Shown piece after piece: positions 57,001-64,000 of a stretch of 64,000 bases of DNA. The stretch is taken from positions 1-64,000 of the forward strand of contig JAFTNW010000010.1 of NCBI GenBank assembly GCA_017451695.1, written 5' to 3'. The translations under genes and the position numbers were made by a program. Numbering within the stretch: position 1 is the first letter of the stretch; every line of letters begins with the position of its first letter. The notes under the pieces were generated by a model. That model saw only the letters and a list, made by a program, of their open reading frames with translations. It was not told the origin of the DNA and made no database searches. The DNA comes from Bacteroidaceae bacterium. GTDB lineage: Bacteria; Bacteroidota; Bacteroidia; Bacteroidales; Bacteroidaceae.

Positions 57001-57491
57001 CTTTGAGATTCAAGTCAATGTATGGCTACGACGGCCTCATCCAGCGTTTCTCTGTTGATGGTGAGCGTGTCGGCACCATGAAGGTTGAAGGAAACACCTC
57101 TGATGGTTATATCACCGATGAGGAGGGCAACAATCTTTACCTTGTTGCAGAACAGGGAACAGGAATGCTTACCGATGTTGAGACCGGTATGACCGTTTCA
57201 CGCGAGATTGGTTATCTGATGGCTCCCAAGGCCGGTGGCTTTACCAAATTGTCTCGTGAGTCTCACGTTCTTGTTGATGCAGCAAAGGTTCTTATAGCCA
57301 ACGACGGATATCGCGTAGTGCGTGGTGAATACGACTCTAAACTGAAGAGATATGCATATAGCTACTATGTAGATGCCGATGGCAACATGTTGAAATATGC
57401 CAACAATGGTGAGGTGATTGAGAGAACTCCTGTTGCCACAACACCTGAAGAAACACCGGAGGAAGATAATAACACTGACGTTGTAGAATAA
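54078..57491 (+). CDS. Multi-domain fasciclin (FAS1) lipoprotein
   Basis: A 1137-residue surface or outer-membrane lipoprotein (lipobox FQSC, Cys29). I can discern about four FAS1-like units: near 60-285 (TIFVADDAAFERFFENN), 290-495 (TVFSHILDRF, ending NGVVYILNEVF), 500-700 (LDNMYIMRYVIQQLGY) and 750-950 (APFYEFYRLMD, with YTVYIPTNEAVKEFI). The C-terminal tail is Thr/Glu/Pro-rich (TPVATTPEETPEE). FAS1 domains bind proteins or glycans and promote adhesion. It is 11 bases ahead of the SusC gene and resembles a companion binding protein. Confidence 0.88.
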   Translation: MLKHRLSKIGKATLFALCALFVGGMFQSCQDTFDEYSYDDGDEPAWLGASVYSFLRDNTSGHTYNYYADIVDDLGETEQFSKTGSKTIFVADDAAFERFFENNSWGVRSYEELTETQKRVILKASMLNDAMLLDMLSATSANEADQGTCLRRVTALTAVDSVPIVTAAQTPKYNKYWDALRGKDRGKDLRIAMDGTSPMMVHFLPDYLKNKGITEDDISFLLRKNGVQEKTYQKGDVYIYDKKVVKSDVPSDGFSGDEMTITCKNGYLYRLDDVLIPPSNMAEEIRRHAKTTVFSHILDRFCLPVYDAELSAEYLSATGKEDSIFRLRYYTKEGGGGIPINSSVLKEKDRPASEDDVLLFDPGWNTYSNGAITAPTEMAAMLVPSDEAMYEYFTEGPGALILQEHNRIDDPDTYVNITDFETLKLALNRVPDNLIAYLINNLMQKSFTGTVPSRFDKITDDGNDEIPGVRDAVTECVIANNGVVYILNEVFGPTAYSAVSAPAQILDNMYIMRYVIQQLGYNSFLLAKQAVYSLFMPDDANFIYYDPVSIYANEVNPTKKPTVYQLFYDKNHPDKNDKAYLYAKMYEFNPETYEIDPESMTYTPKGDVVDLGTNGMKFFNGTGNTNKLSGILYNRMSDLIDYLIVVDDITTGKKYYKAKNGGALVVDMSNPAKPIFQGGEQVENGHHVTAKAIFADQLNGASYTTVQLEEPTTTNLYSGLPTPSTKSFYKQVRAASGSVNSDKTFELNENAPFYEFYRLMDPIVDDINLEDLLISMFPDATASKVRSDSMKNYSVFYTAKTNNVTNGTMVNGVPIFSGYNYTVYIPTNEAVKEFINSGMPTWEDIVACNAGTGAYSSQGPAPLQAAAVMRLLRDYIRYHFQDNSIFIDNNSINAEYETQTIGAAGTYLRLGVNAGNNTLTVTDECGNEANVITDNAMENKTWNVLCRDFEFKASGSVPVAIVRSSFSVAHLVDNTLRFKSMYGYDGLIQRFSVDGERVGTMKVEGNTSDGYITDEEGNNLYLVAEQGTGMLTDVETGMTVSREIGYLMAPKAGGFTKLSRESHVLVDAAKVLIANDGYRVVRGEYDSKLKRYAYSYYVDADGNMLKYANNGEVIERTPVATTPEETPEEDNNTDVVE

Positions 57492-57502
57492 ACATATCAG
57501 CC

Positions 57503-60500
57503 ATGAATAAGATAAAACATTTATTATTACTCGTGCTCTTTTGCACTGTTGGCATTTCTGCATTTGCACAGAAAGGCGCGAGAATTTCGGGTACAATCAC
57601 CAGCGATGCCGAAGGTCCGCTGATTATGGTGAATGTTACCGAACGTGATAAGAACAATCGTATTATTGAGGCTACCACAACCGACTTTGAGGGTAACTTC
57701 TCTATGGTGGTAAAAAATACTGCCAATGAACTTGAAATCTCATACATCGGTTACAAAACTCAAAAACTGAAAATCGGTACACGTACCGTCTTCAATGTTA
57801 AAATGGTTGAGGACAATATTATCGACGAGGTCGTTATTGAGGCCGAGGAGGTACGTCGTTCTGGTGGTCTTGACATTCTCGAAAGAGAGATGACACACGC
57901 AACCCAGAAAATCAGCATGGAAGAGATGCAGGGTTTGTCGTTTGCATCGGTTGATGAGGCCCTGCAGGGACAGATTGCCGGTCTTGACGTCGTTATGGGT
58001 TCGGGTAGTGTAGGTAAAGGAGCGCAGATGCGTCTGCGTGGTACATCGCAGCTCGAAAGTCTCGGCGGCGGCGAACAGCCTTTGATTGTTGTTGACGAAG
58101 TGAAATTTACCATGCCCGAGAATGAGGATGTCTCAAATTATAACGAGGAAAAATTTGCCGAGTTGCTTATGATCAATACCGAGGATATCGCAGAAATCGA
58201 GGTGTTGAAGGATGCTGCATCATGTGCTGTGTGGGGTCCTGATGGTGCAAACGGTGTTATCAAGATTAAGACAAAGCGTGGTAAACGTGGTCCCACTCGT
58301 GTGAGCTTTACATATAAGTTCAAAGATAAATGGACTGCGAAGAACTTCAACACTTTGAGCGGAGACGACTACACCATGCTTATGAAACAGTCGCTCTTCA
58401 ACCGCAATCAGGTTGAGGTTAAAATTCCCGAGCTTAATTACGAGAAATTCCATCCCGAATATGAGAACTACAACAATAATACCGATTGGGTAGATCATAT
58501 CGACAAGCATGGTTATCGTAACGAATACACACTTAACCTTTCGGGTGGTGGTGAGAAGGCCAATTTCCGTATTGCCGGTTCATATGCCAGCGAGGATGGT
58601 CAGGTTATCGGTGAGGAGATGAGCCAGCTCTCTACTCGTCTTGCTCTCGACTATTTCGTTTCGCAACGTATCAAGGTTATTGCCGATTTCTCTTTCTCTT
58701 ATGTAGAGAATCATTATAAGGGCTCCAATCTTATGTATACATCCAACGTGATGATGCCGAATATGTCTGTTTACAAACAGGATGAACTTGGAAACAACAC
58801 AAGCGAGTATTATAATCTGTTGGAGTCGGCAACACAAACATTGAAAGATAATATGGGTCTTAAGAACCCTGTCGCAGCAGGTAACCTCGAAGCTCGTGAT
58901 AAAGAAAATTACAGTATCAACCCCAATATTATCCTTGAATACAACTTGTGGGGCTTGGAGGATAACGAGCATGCTTTGAAGTATCGCGGTATGGTAAATC
59001 TTAACGCCTCTACTTCGGCCGAACGTAGTTACACTCCCGGTTCGTTGAACCCGAAGTTGGATTGGCACAATAATGAGATAAATAAGTCTTATACCAGCGA
59101 CTATAAAGGTCTTTCGTTTACAACACGTCACGAACTCGTGTTCACTCCTTATTTAGGAAATAAAGACCATTACATCACTTCAAATGCCCGCTTCGAACTT
59201 TCAAACAGTTCAAGCAACGGACAGTCGTCAACATCATCGGGTCTTCCCACGGGTAACATCACCAACTCTACCATTTCATCAAAGTTGGCGAATGCAGGCT
59301 CATGGAAATCGGAGAGCCATGGAATCTCATTCACTGCCGATGCTCACTACTCATATAAGTCGAAGTATTCACTTCGTCTTTCGGTACGTGCCGATGGTAA
59401 CACCTCTTTGGGTGATGACGAGAAGTGGACAATATTCCCTGCTATTTCCGGTCGTTGGAACATCAGCGATGAGGCTTGGATGGAGTGGGCTCGTCCTGTT
59501 ATCTCAATGTTGTCAATCCGTCCCAGCTATGCGTTGGGTGGTCGTGTCCCCAGTGGAAACAATACCTTCAACAGGTATAGTGCAATTAAAAACCAAAGCT
59601 ATCTTGGTTATGGTGCATACCAGATGGAAAACATCCGTTTGACCGGCTTGCATGCTTCCGATCGTCGCGAGTTCAATATCGGTTCAGACTTCGGTTTCTT
59701 TGATGGTAGCGTTACCGGTTCATTCAACTACTATCGTACAACAGAGTATGACCAGTTGATTTCTCCTTATACGATACCTTCTACAACAGGTTACACCAGT
59801 CTGGCTTCAAAGAACTCTGGTACAGTGCGCAGCTCTGGTTGGGAACTTAACCTTAATACAAAGCCGGTTAAGTTGTTCAAGGATTTCTCTGTAAGCATGT
59901 ACTTCAACATCGGTAACAACTACAACGAGATTCTAGAGATGGAGGCCGCTTACATTGAAGCAAAGAACGACCCCTATAACCGCCCGCAAAATGGTACTTA
60001 TCTTGGCCGTGTGCAGGTTGGTAACCCCAAAGGTGCCATCTATGGCTTCCGTTACAAGGGTGTTTATCGTTACAGCTACAAGAATTGGGAGAAGGCTCTT
60101 GCCGAAAAAGAGGCCGGACGCAATGGTTCCTGCCCCATTGTTTACGATGCAAAAGGAAACATCGTTTACAATGCCGATGGTACCCCCAAGAGAATGACAC
60201 TATTCTATGACCGCGAGAACAAAGCCGCTACATACGAGTTTAAGGGTGGTGATGCCATCTACGAGGATGTAAACCACGATGGTACAATCAACCAGCTCGA
60301 TATTGTTTACCTTGGTAACTCTAACCCCAAGGCACAGGGTGGTTTCGGTTTCACATTTAACTACAAGAATTGGTCATTGAAAACCAACTTTGCTTATCGT
60401 TACGGAATCGATTGTGTAAACAATGCCCGTATGAACTTTGAGAACATGGCAACTTTCAACAACCAGAGTGTTGCAGTAAACTACCGTTGGCGTAAAGAGG

Positions 60501-60820
60501 GTGATATCACAGAAATCCCCCGTGCGGTATTCGGTACAACAACAGCATACAACTATTTGGGTAGCGACCGCTATGTAGAGGATGCATCGTACCTCCGTTT
60601 GCAGTATTTGCAGATTGCATATCGTTTCGAGCCCGATTGGTTGAAGAAATATGGCATGAAGAGCCTTTCTGTATATGCTTCGGCCGACAACCTCATTCAC
60701 TGGTCTAAATATACCGGTCTCGACCCCGAGGTTAGCTGGGACGGAAGAGGTATAGCATATGACTATAACGAGGTTCCGAGATATCGCTCATATACAGTTA
60801 CTGTTACTCTCGGATTTTAA
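57503..60820 (+). CDS. SusC/RagA-family TonB-dependent outer-membrane transporter
   Basis: A 1105-residue beta-barrel that imports ligands with its SusD partner. The signal peptide ends near 22 (ISAFA-QK); the CarboxypepD_reg-like domain is about 28-105 (ARISGTITSDAEGPL to TVFNVKMV), and the plug is about 115-260 (LQGQIAGLDVVMGSGSVGKG, RLRGTSQL, AAS-CAVWGPDGANGVIKIKTKRG). The barrel follows and ends YTVTVTLGF, the terminal Phe being the export signature. There is no STN domain, so it is not a direct signalling receptor. It sits 27 bases before susD. Confidence 0.95.
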   Translation: MNKIKHLLLLVLFCTVGISAFAQKGARISGTITSDAEGPLIMVNVTERDKNNRIIEATTTDFEGNFSMVVKNTANELEISYIGYKTQKLKIGTRTVFNVKMVEDNIIDEVVIEAEEVRRSGGLDILEREMTHATQKISMEEMQGLSFASVDEALQGQIAGLDVVMGSGSVGKGAQMRLRGTSQLESLGGGEQPLIVVDEVKFTMPENEDVSNYNEEKFAELLMINTEDIAEIEVLKDAASCAVWGPDGANGVIKIKTKRGKRGPTRVSFTYKFKDKWTAKNFNTLSGDDYTMLMKQSLFNRNQVEVKIPELNYEKFHPEYENYNNNTDWVDHIDKHGYRNEYTLNLSGGGEKANFRIAGSYASEDGQVIGEEMSQLSTRLALDYFVSQRIKVIADFSFSYVENHYKGSNLMYTSNVMMPNMSVYKQDELGNNTSEYYNLLESATQTLKDNMGLKNPVAAGNLEARDKENYSINPNIILEYNLWGLEDNEHALKYRGMVNLNASTSAERSYTPGSLNPKLDWHNNEINKSYTSDYKGLSFTTRHELVFTPYLGNKDHYITSNARFELSNSSSNGQSSTSSGLPTGNITNSTISSKLANAGSWKSESHGISFTADAHYSYKSKYSLRLSVRADGNTSLGDDEKWTIFPAISGRWNISDEAWMEWARPVISMLSIRPSYALGGRVPSGNNTFNRYSAIKNQSYLGYGAYQMENIRLTGLHASDRREFNIGSDFGFFDGSVTGSFNYYRTTEYDQLISPYTIPSTTGYTSLASKNSGTVRSSGWELNLNTKPVKLFKDFSVSMYFNIGNNYNEILEMEAAYIEAKNDPYNRPQNGTYLGRVQVGNPKGAIYGFRYKGVYRYSYKNWEKALAEKEAGRNGSCPIVYDAKGNIVYNADGTPKRMTLFYDRENKAATYEFKGGDAIYEDVNHDGTINQLDIVYLGNSNPKAQGGFGFTFNYKNWSLKTNFAYRYGIDCVNNARMNFENMATFNNQSVAVNYRWRKEGDITEIPRAVFGTTTAYNYLGSDRYVEDASYLRLQYLQIAYRFEPDWLKKYGMKSLSVYASADNLIHWSKYTGLDPEVSWDGRGIAYDYNEVPRYRSYTVTVTLGF

Positions 60821-60847
60821 TAATGTGAAAGTTGATGATATTATATT

Positions 60848-62602
60848 ATGAAAAGGATAAACAAATTATATAAAAAACTCGTATTTGCGATTGTTTTTAT
60901 AAGTGGAATATTCTTCACCTCATGTACAGATTATCTTACTATCATACCTCCAAGTGTGGTTGTTCATGAGGACTTTTGGAAGAATGAGGCCGAAGTTAAT
61001 GGTATGGTTGCCACAGTGTATCTCACACTTTCAAACTCCGGTTCTTTGTCGAATGCCATCTTTTGGGGCGAGACACGTGCCGAAACCGTTGACTACCCCG
61101 CAGGTAGCAGCAATGAACAGTTGAAGTTTATTACCGAGGGCTTGCTCTACGATGATAATGGTTATGCTTCATGGTCTAACTATTACAAGGCAATCAACTA
61201 CTGTAACCTTGTGCTTGAGTATGGTCCCCTTGTAATGGATAAGGACCCCAACTTCTCCGAGGGCGATATGCAAATCATAGAAGGCCAGATGAAGGCACTC
61301 AGAGCTTATGCACACTTTGTTCTGCTTCGCGCTTTCTGCAACATACCTTTGGCAACTTCAGCCGTGTTAAGCGATGCAGAGATTCCCGAGTATCGTCAAG
61401 CGCACCCCATGGAGGCTTTGAAGGTTATTTATGCCGACCTTGTGGATGCCAGCACTAAGGTTTTGCTTTCGGGCGAGGCTTCTCCCAGCAATCTGGGATA
61501 CGTTACCACAAACGCGGTTTATGCTATGATGGCCGATGTTAATATGTGGCAGGCTGCTTTCGCAAAATACTATGTGGAGATAGATAAGACATATACTCCC
61601 GAATTCACATCGGATGAGTATTACGATATGGCTATAGAGAATTGTAATAAGATTCTTGTAGCAATGGACAAGATCCACGAGGAACATTACTTCAACAAGA
61701 ACGAAAAGACATTTGCCTATAATCTGTTGCAAAACACTGCTACTCTTGAAGCTGCCAAGAAGGGTTCTTGCACAATATATGAGCAAATTTTCGGTGCACA
61801 GAACTCTCGCGAATCCATCTTTGAGTTCCAGATAGACAAATCTAACCACGCTGATGGCGGTAATGGTATAGCTTCGGCGTTTGGTAGCGACAATAAAGCC
61901 GGTGGTCTTTTCGTGGTTCAGGAGAATTGGCTTGCCGATATCTACGAGGATGACGATTTGCGTCAGTATGCCTTCACTACAAAAACCGTTCCCAACCCCG
62001 ATGGTTCTTCGTCAGGTGGCTCCGGTACAAATGTGGTTACCGAGACATTTGTAGCTAAATATAAGGCCGAGAATACTCCTTCGCAATATGGTTCCGATAA
62101 CCGTACATATCGTTCAGGCAATGATTTCGATGCTAACTGGATTGTTTATCGCAAAACCGAAATCATGCTTATGAAGGCCGAGGCAATGCTTTCACGCACA
62201 GCCGTTTCCGAGGACGAAATCAAAGAGGCCTTCAACATGACCGAGGCTATCAACAAGCGTTGGAGAATGGATACAACCGACATAGAAAATGAACTTATGT
62301 TTGACGATTACAAAGAGCAGAGCAAGTGCTTGGCTCTCGTGCGCGATGAGCGCGTTCGCGAGCTATGTTTCGAGGGGCGCCGTTGGTATGACATTGTTCG
62401 TATGGCATTGCAGGGCGAAGAGACTGCTTTCTCATATAGCAAAAAACGCCATGGTGTTGATGAAGAGGAGATGCTTCGTCGCTACAACCACATAAGCGCC
62501 TACTTCATGCCTATTCATAAAGACGAAATCCGCTTCAACCCGTTGTTGATACAGAATAAGTCTTGCAAATCTTCTGAGAATGGTTCTATTGAACAAAATT
62601 AA
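60848..62602 (+). CDS. RagB/SusD-family nutrient-binding lipoprotein
   Basis: A 584-residue lipoprotein (lipobox FFTSC, Cys26) that caps the SusC barrel. Typical features are the DYLTIIPPSVVVHEDFWKNEAEVNGMVATVYL start, the MKALRAYAHFVLLRAFCNIPL TPR segment near 146, and the C-terminal RDERVRELCFEGRRWYDIVRM near 500. Ligand class cannot be read: SusD proteins bind glycans, peptides or other ligands. No glycoside hydrolase is adjacent in the window. Confidence 0.95.
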   Translation: MKRINKLYKKLVFAIVFISGIFFTSCTDYLTIIPPSVVVHEDFWKNEAEVNGMVATVYLTLSNSGSLSNAIFWGETRAETVDYPAGSSNEQLKFITEGLLYDDNGYASWSNYYKAINYCNLVLEYGPLVMDKDPNFSEGDMQIIEGQMKALRAYAHFVLLRAFCNIPLATSAVLSDAEIPEYRQAHPMEALKVIYADLVDASTKVLLSGEASPSNLGYVTTNAVYAMMADVNMWQAAFAKYYVEIDKTYTPEFTSDEYYDMAIENCNKILVAMDKIHEEHYFNKNEKTFAYNLLQNTATLEAAKKGSCTIYEQIFGAQNSRESIFEFQIDKSNHADGGNGIASAFGSDNKAGGLFVVQENWLADIYEDDDLRQYAFTTKTVPNPDGSSSGGSGTNVVTETFVAKYKAENTPSQYGSDNRTYRSGNDFDANWIVYRKTEIMLMKAEAMLSRTAVSEDEIKEAFNMTEAINKRWRMDTTDIENELMFDDYKEQSKCLALVRDERVRELCFEGRRWYDIVRMALQGEETAFSYSKKRHGVDEEEMLRRYNHISAYFMPIHKDEIRFNPLLIQNKSCKSSENGSIEQN

Positions 62603-62639
62603 TAAAGGTATAGAAGAATAATTGTCATATATTAAGGTG

Positions 62640-62667
62640 GGGCTCAAACCGCCCTGTGTTTGAGCCC
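62640..62667 (+). promoter_or_regulatory. Stem-loop between susD and the second FAS1 gene
   Basis: Perfect 10-bp stem GGGCTCAAAC/GTTTGAGCCC with an 8-base loop, 37 bases after the susD stop. No U-run follows, so it is less a terminator than an mRNA processing or stability element that could set the level of the downstream lipoprotein. Confidence 0.6.
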
Positions 62668-62696
62668 AAGCCTATAATAATAAAACAACATTAAAG

Positions 62697-64000
62697 ATGA
62701 AAACAATGTTAAAGCATAAATTAATCGTAGCAACAATGGCGGTAGCTGCACTCTTTGCAAGTTACTCATGCGAGGATAGTGATACATACACTTTCCCCGA
62801 GCCCAGCGATTCAGAGCTCTCAATGTTAACCATTATGCAGAAAGACCCCGACTATGCTAATTTCTTGGCCGTGGTTGATATGTGTGGCGAGGGCTGTCTC
62901 GACTCCCTTTTTAACCAATCAAGAGTATATACAGTGTGGGCTCCCACCAATGAGGCAGTAGATAAGGAGGCGCTTATTGCACGTATTGAGAATGGTGAGC
63001 GTGAGACTGTGTTCCAGGAATTTGTGAAATATCATATTTCAAACTACCGTCAGCCTGCCAATGGTACGCTTGATGACGATAATAGCCTTGTGATGCTTAA
63101 CGGCAAGTATGTGAAATTCGTAGGCAACAGCAGAAATGGTTATACATTTGGTGGCCAGGAGGTTGTTGAGAGCAATATACTTGCAAGGAACGGTCTTATT
63201 CACAAGATTGCAAGCACTGTTGAGTATAAACCCTCTATTTGGGAGGCTATCAAGAATGCTCCTGCAGTAAAGTCTTTCTGGCAATTCTGTAAATCATTTA
63301 CCGTAAAGGAAATCGATCACAATGCAAGTATCCCCGGTCCCATCGTAAATCAGCAGCAGACATATCTCGATACCATATACAGAGAATCTAACGAGATGTT
63401 GCATTTGCCCAATGTGGGTCCCGTTGACAATGAAGACTCAACCTTTATTGTTTTTGTTCCCACATCGGAGGTTTGGGAGCAGATAACAACCGAGGCTGCA
63501 GAATACTTTAAGTTTGACGATTCGGAATTTACCGAAGAGCAAAAAATAGAGGCCGATTCTTTAAGACAGGTGCGTGGCGCAAAAGAGTATTTGCGTTACC
63601 TCACATATAGTATGACCGACCAGAAGAATGCCGACGGCCTGGCCGATTTTGACAATCTCCCCGACTCGCTCGTTGCAATGGTTAAGGAGAATCCTCGCAA
63701 GAAAATCGCTGTTGCCGATTTTGCTCCCATAGAAATTGTGAAAGCGTCAAATGGCGAGTTGCGCATACTTGACCACATGCCTTTCAAGCCCACTGACCTA
63801 TGGCACGATACCATCCGTATAGAGGCCGAAAATCAGTATAATGTACGAAAAGGCGAGGACGAAGACTATGTTTGGCGTGGTAATTTTACACCGGTAGTTG
63901 TAAATGAGAAAGAGCAAAACCCCATTCACAAAGATGTAAAAGTATCGGCAGACAGATACATGCTTGCATCGCCCGAATCGGGTGTTCTTCCCACTTGCAC
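62697..64000 (+). CDS. Fasciclin (FAS1) lipoprotein, cut by the window end
   Basis: A partial gene with 434 complete codons and no stop before base 64000. The start at 62697 (MKTMLKHKL) or 62706 precedes a signal peptide with lipobox SYSC (Cys25). The first FAS1 unit is near 37-185 (ELSMLTIMQKDPDYANFLAVVD, VYTVWAPTNEAVDKEAL, IARIENGERETVFQEFVKYHI, ILARNGLIHKI). A second FAS1-like part begins near 190 (PSIWEAIKNAPAVKSFWQF, STFIVFVPTSEVWEQI). It lies 94 bases after susD and continues the same operon, so SusCD is flanked by FAS1 proteins on both sides. Confidence 0.88.
   Translation, partial: MKTMLKHKLIVATMAVAALFASYSCEDSDTYTFPEPSDSELSMLTIMQKDPDYANFLAVVDMCGEGCLDSLFNQSRVYTVWAPTNEAVDKEALIARIENGERETVFQEFVKYHISNYRQPANGTLDDDNSLVMLNGKYVKFVGNSRNGYTFGGQEVVESNILARNGLIHKIASTVEYKPSIWEAIKNAPAVKSFWQFCKSFTVKEIDHNASIPGPIVNQQQTYLDTIYRESNEMLHLPNVGPVDNEDSTFIVFVPTSEVWEQITTEAAEYFKFDDSEFTEEQKIEADSLRQVRGAKEYLRYLTYSMTDQKNADGLADFDNLPDSLVAMVKENPRKKIAVADFAPIEIVKASNGELRILDHMPFKPTDLWHDTIRIEAENQYNVRKGEDEDYVWRGNFTPVVVNEKEQNPIHKDVKVSADRYMLASPESGVLPTC

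Overview
The window is a chromosomal stretch from a member of the order Bacteroidales (Bacteroidota), probably a host-associated anaerobe; I cannot fix the genus. The evidence is a SusC/SusD pair, several families largely confined to this phylum (DUF3256, DUF4831, DUF6057, bifunctional nuclease), many lipoproteins with an LxxC-type lipobox, and promoters of the Bacteroidota type (-7 box TAnnTTTG or TAnnTTCG). No rRNA, tRNA or CRISPR array was seen. Base composition is moderate in most genes; the restriction-modification pair at 19.0-20.9 kb is clearly more AT-rich.

Region by region: 1-0.24 kb, decayed IS30-type transposase. 0.44-8.2 kb, plus-strand run of an RNA m5C methyltransferase (rsmF-like), dsbD, a GH3-family adenylating enzyme, an Ig-like lipoprotein and a DUF3108 protein, closed by a 21-bp-stem terminator. 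8.2-10.7 kb, thrA on the minus strand with a leader that can fold as an attenuator. 10.9-13.9 kb, radA and an FAD-dependent dehydrogenase. 14.1-19.0 kb minus, metA, an M13 peptidase lipoprotein and an ABC-F ATPase. 19.0-20.9 kb minus, a type II restriction-modification island. 21.0-22.1 kb, perR-like regulator and reverse rubrerythrin. 22.2-24.0 kb minus, a small unknown gene, ribH, a cluster of degenerate repeats, and a TPR membrane protein. 24.3-30.6 kb plus, recF, DUF721/DciA-like, a nucleoside transporter, a bifunctional nuclease, rsmE, truA, an EamA transporter and DUF3256. 30.6-35.0 kb minus, the DUF4831-ffh-folD-capA run, with a perfect 38-bp palindrome inside the capA signal-peptide codons. 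35.3-37.9 kb plus, hpt, adk and obg. 38.0-44.9 kb minus, a four-gene mannose-glycan operon (GH5 mannanase-like, ROK kinase, two GH92 mannosidases) in which every junction is a 4-bp ATGA overlap. 45.1-53.8 kb plus, etfB-etfA-acyl-CoA dehydrogenase, slyD, aroC, then a DUF6057 membrane protein paired with a beta-propeller lipoprotein that carries a CXXCH haem-binding motif. 54.1-64.0 kb plus, a SusC/SusD transporter flanked on both sides by fasciclin (FAS1) lipoproteins, the last cut by the window end.

How genes work together: translationally coupled pairs are frequent (recF-DUF721, truA-EamA-DUF3256, etfA-acd, the mannose operon, REase-MTase). Central metabolism is represented by aspartate-family amino acid synthesis (thrA, metA), shikimate (aroC), purine salvage and nucleotides (hpt, adk, nucleoside permease), folate (folD) and riboflavin (ribH). 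Envelope and nutrient acquisition are represented by dsbD, the mannose operon and the FAS1/SusCD locus. The most unusual items are the capA palindrome, the thrA leader, the FAS1-SusC-SusD-FAS1 arrangement, and the DUF6057/haem-motif propeller pair. I found nothing that I can call with confidence a new defence or mobile system.
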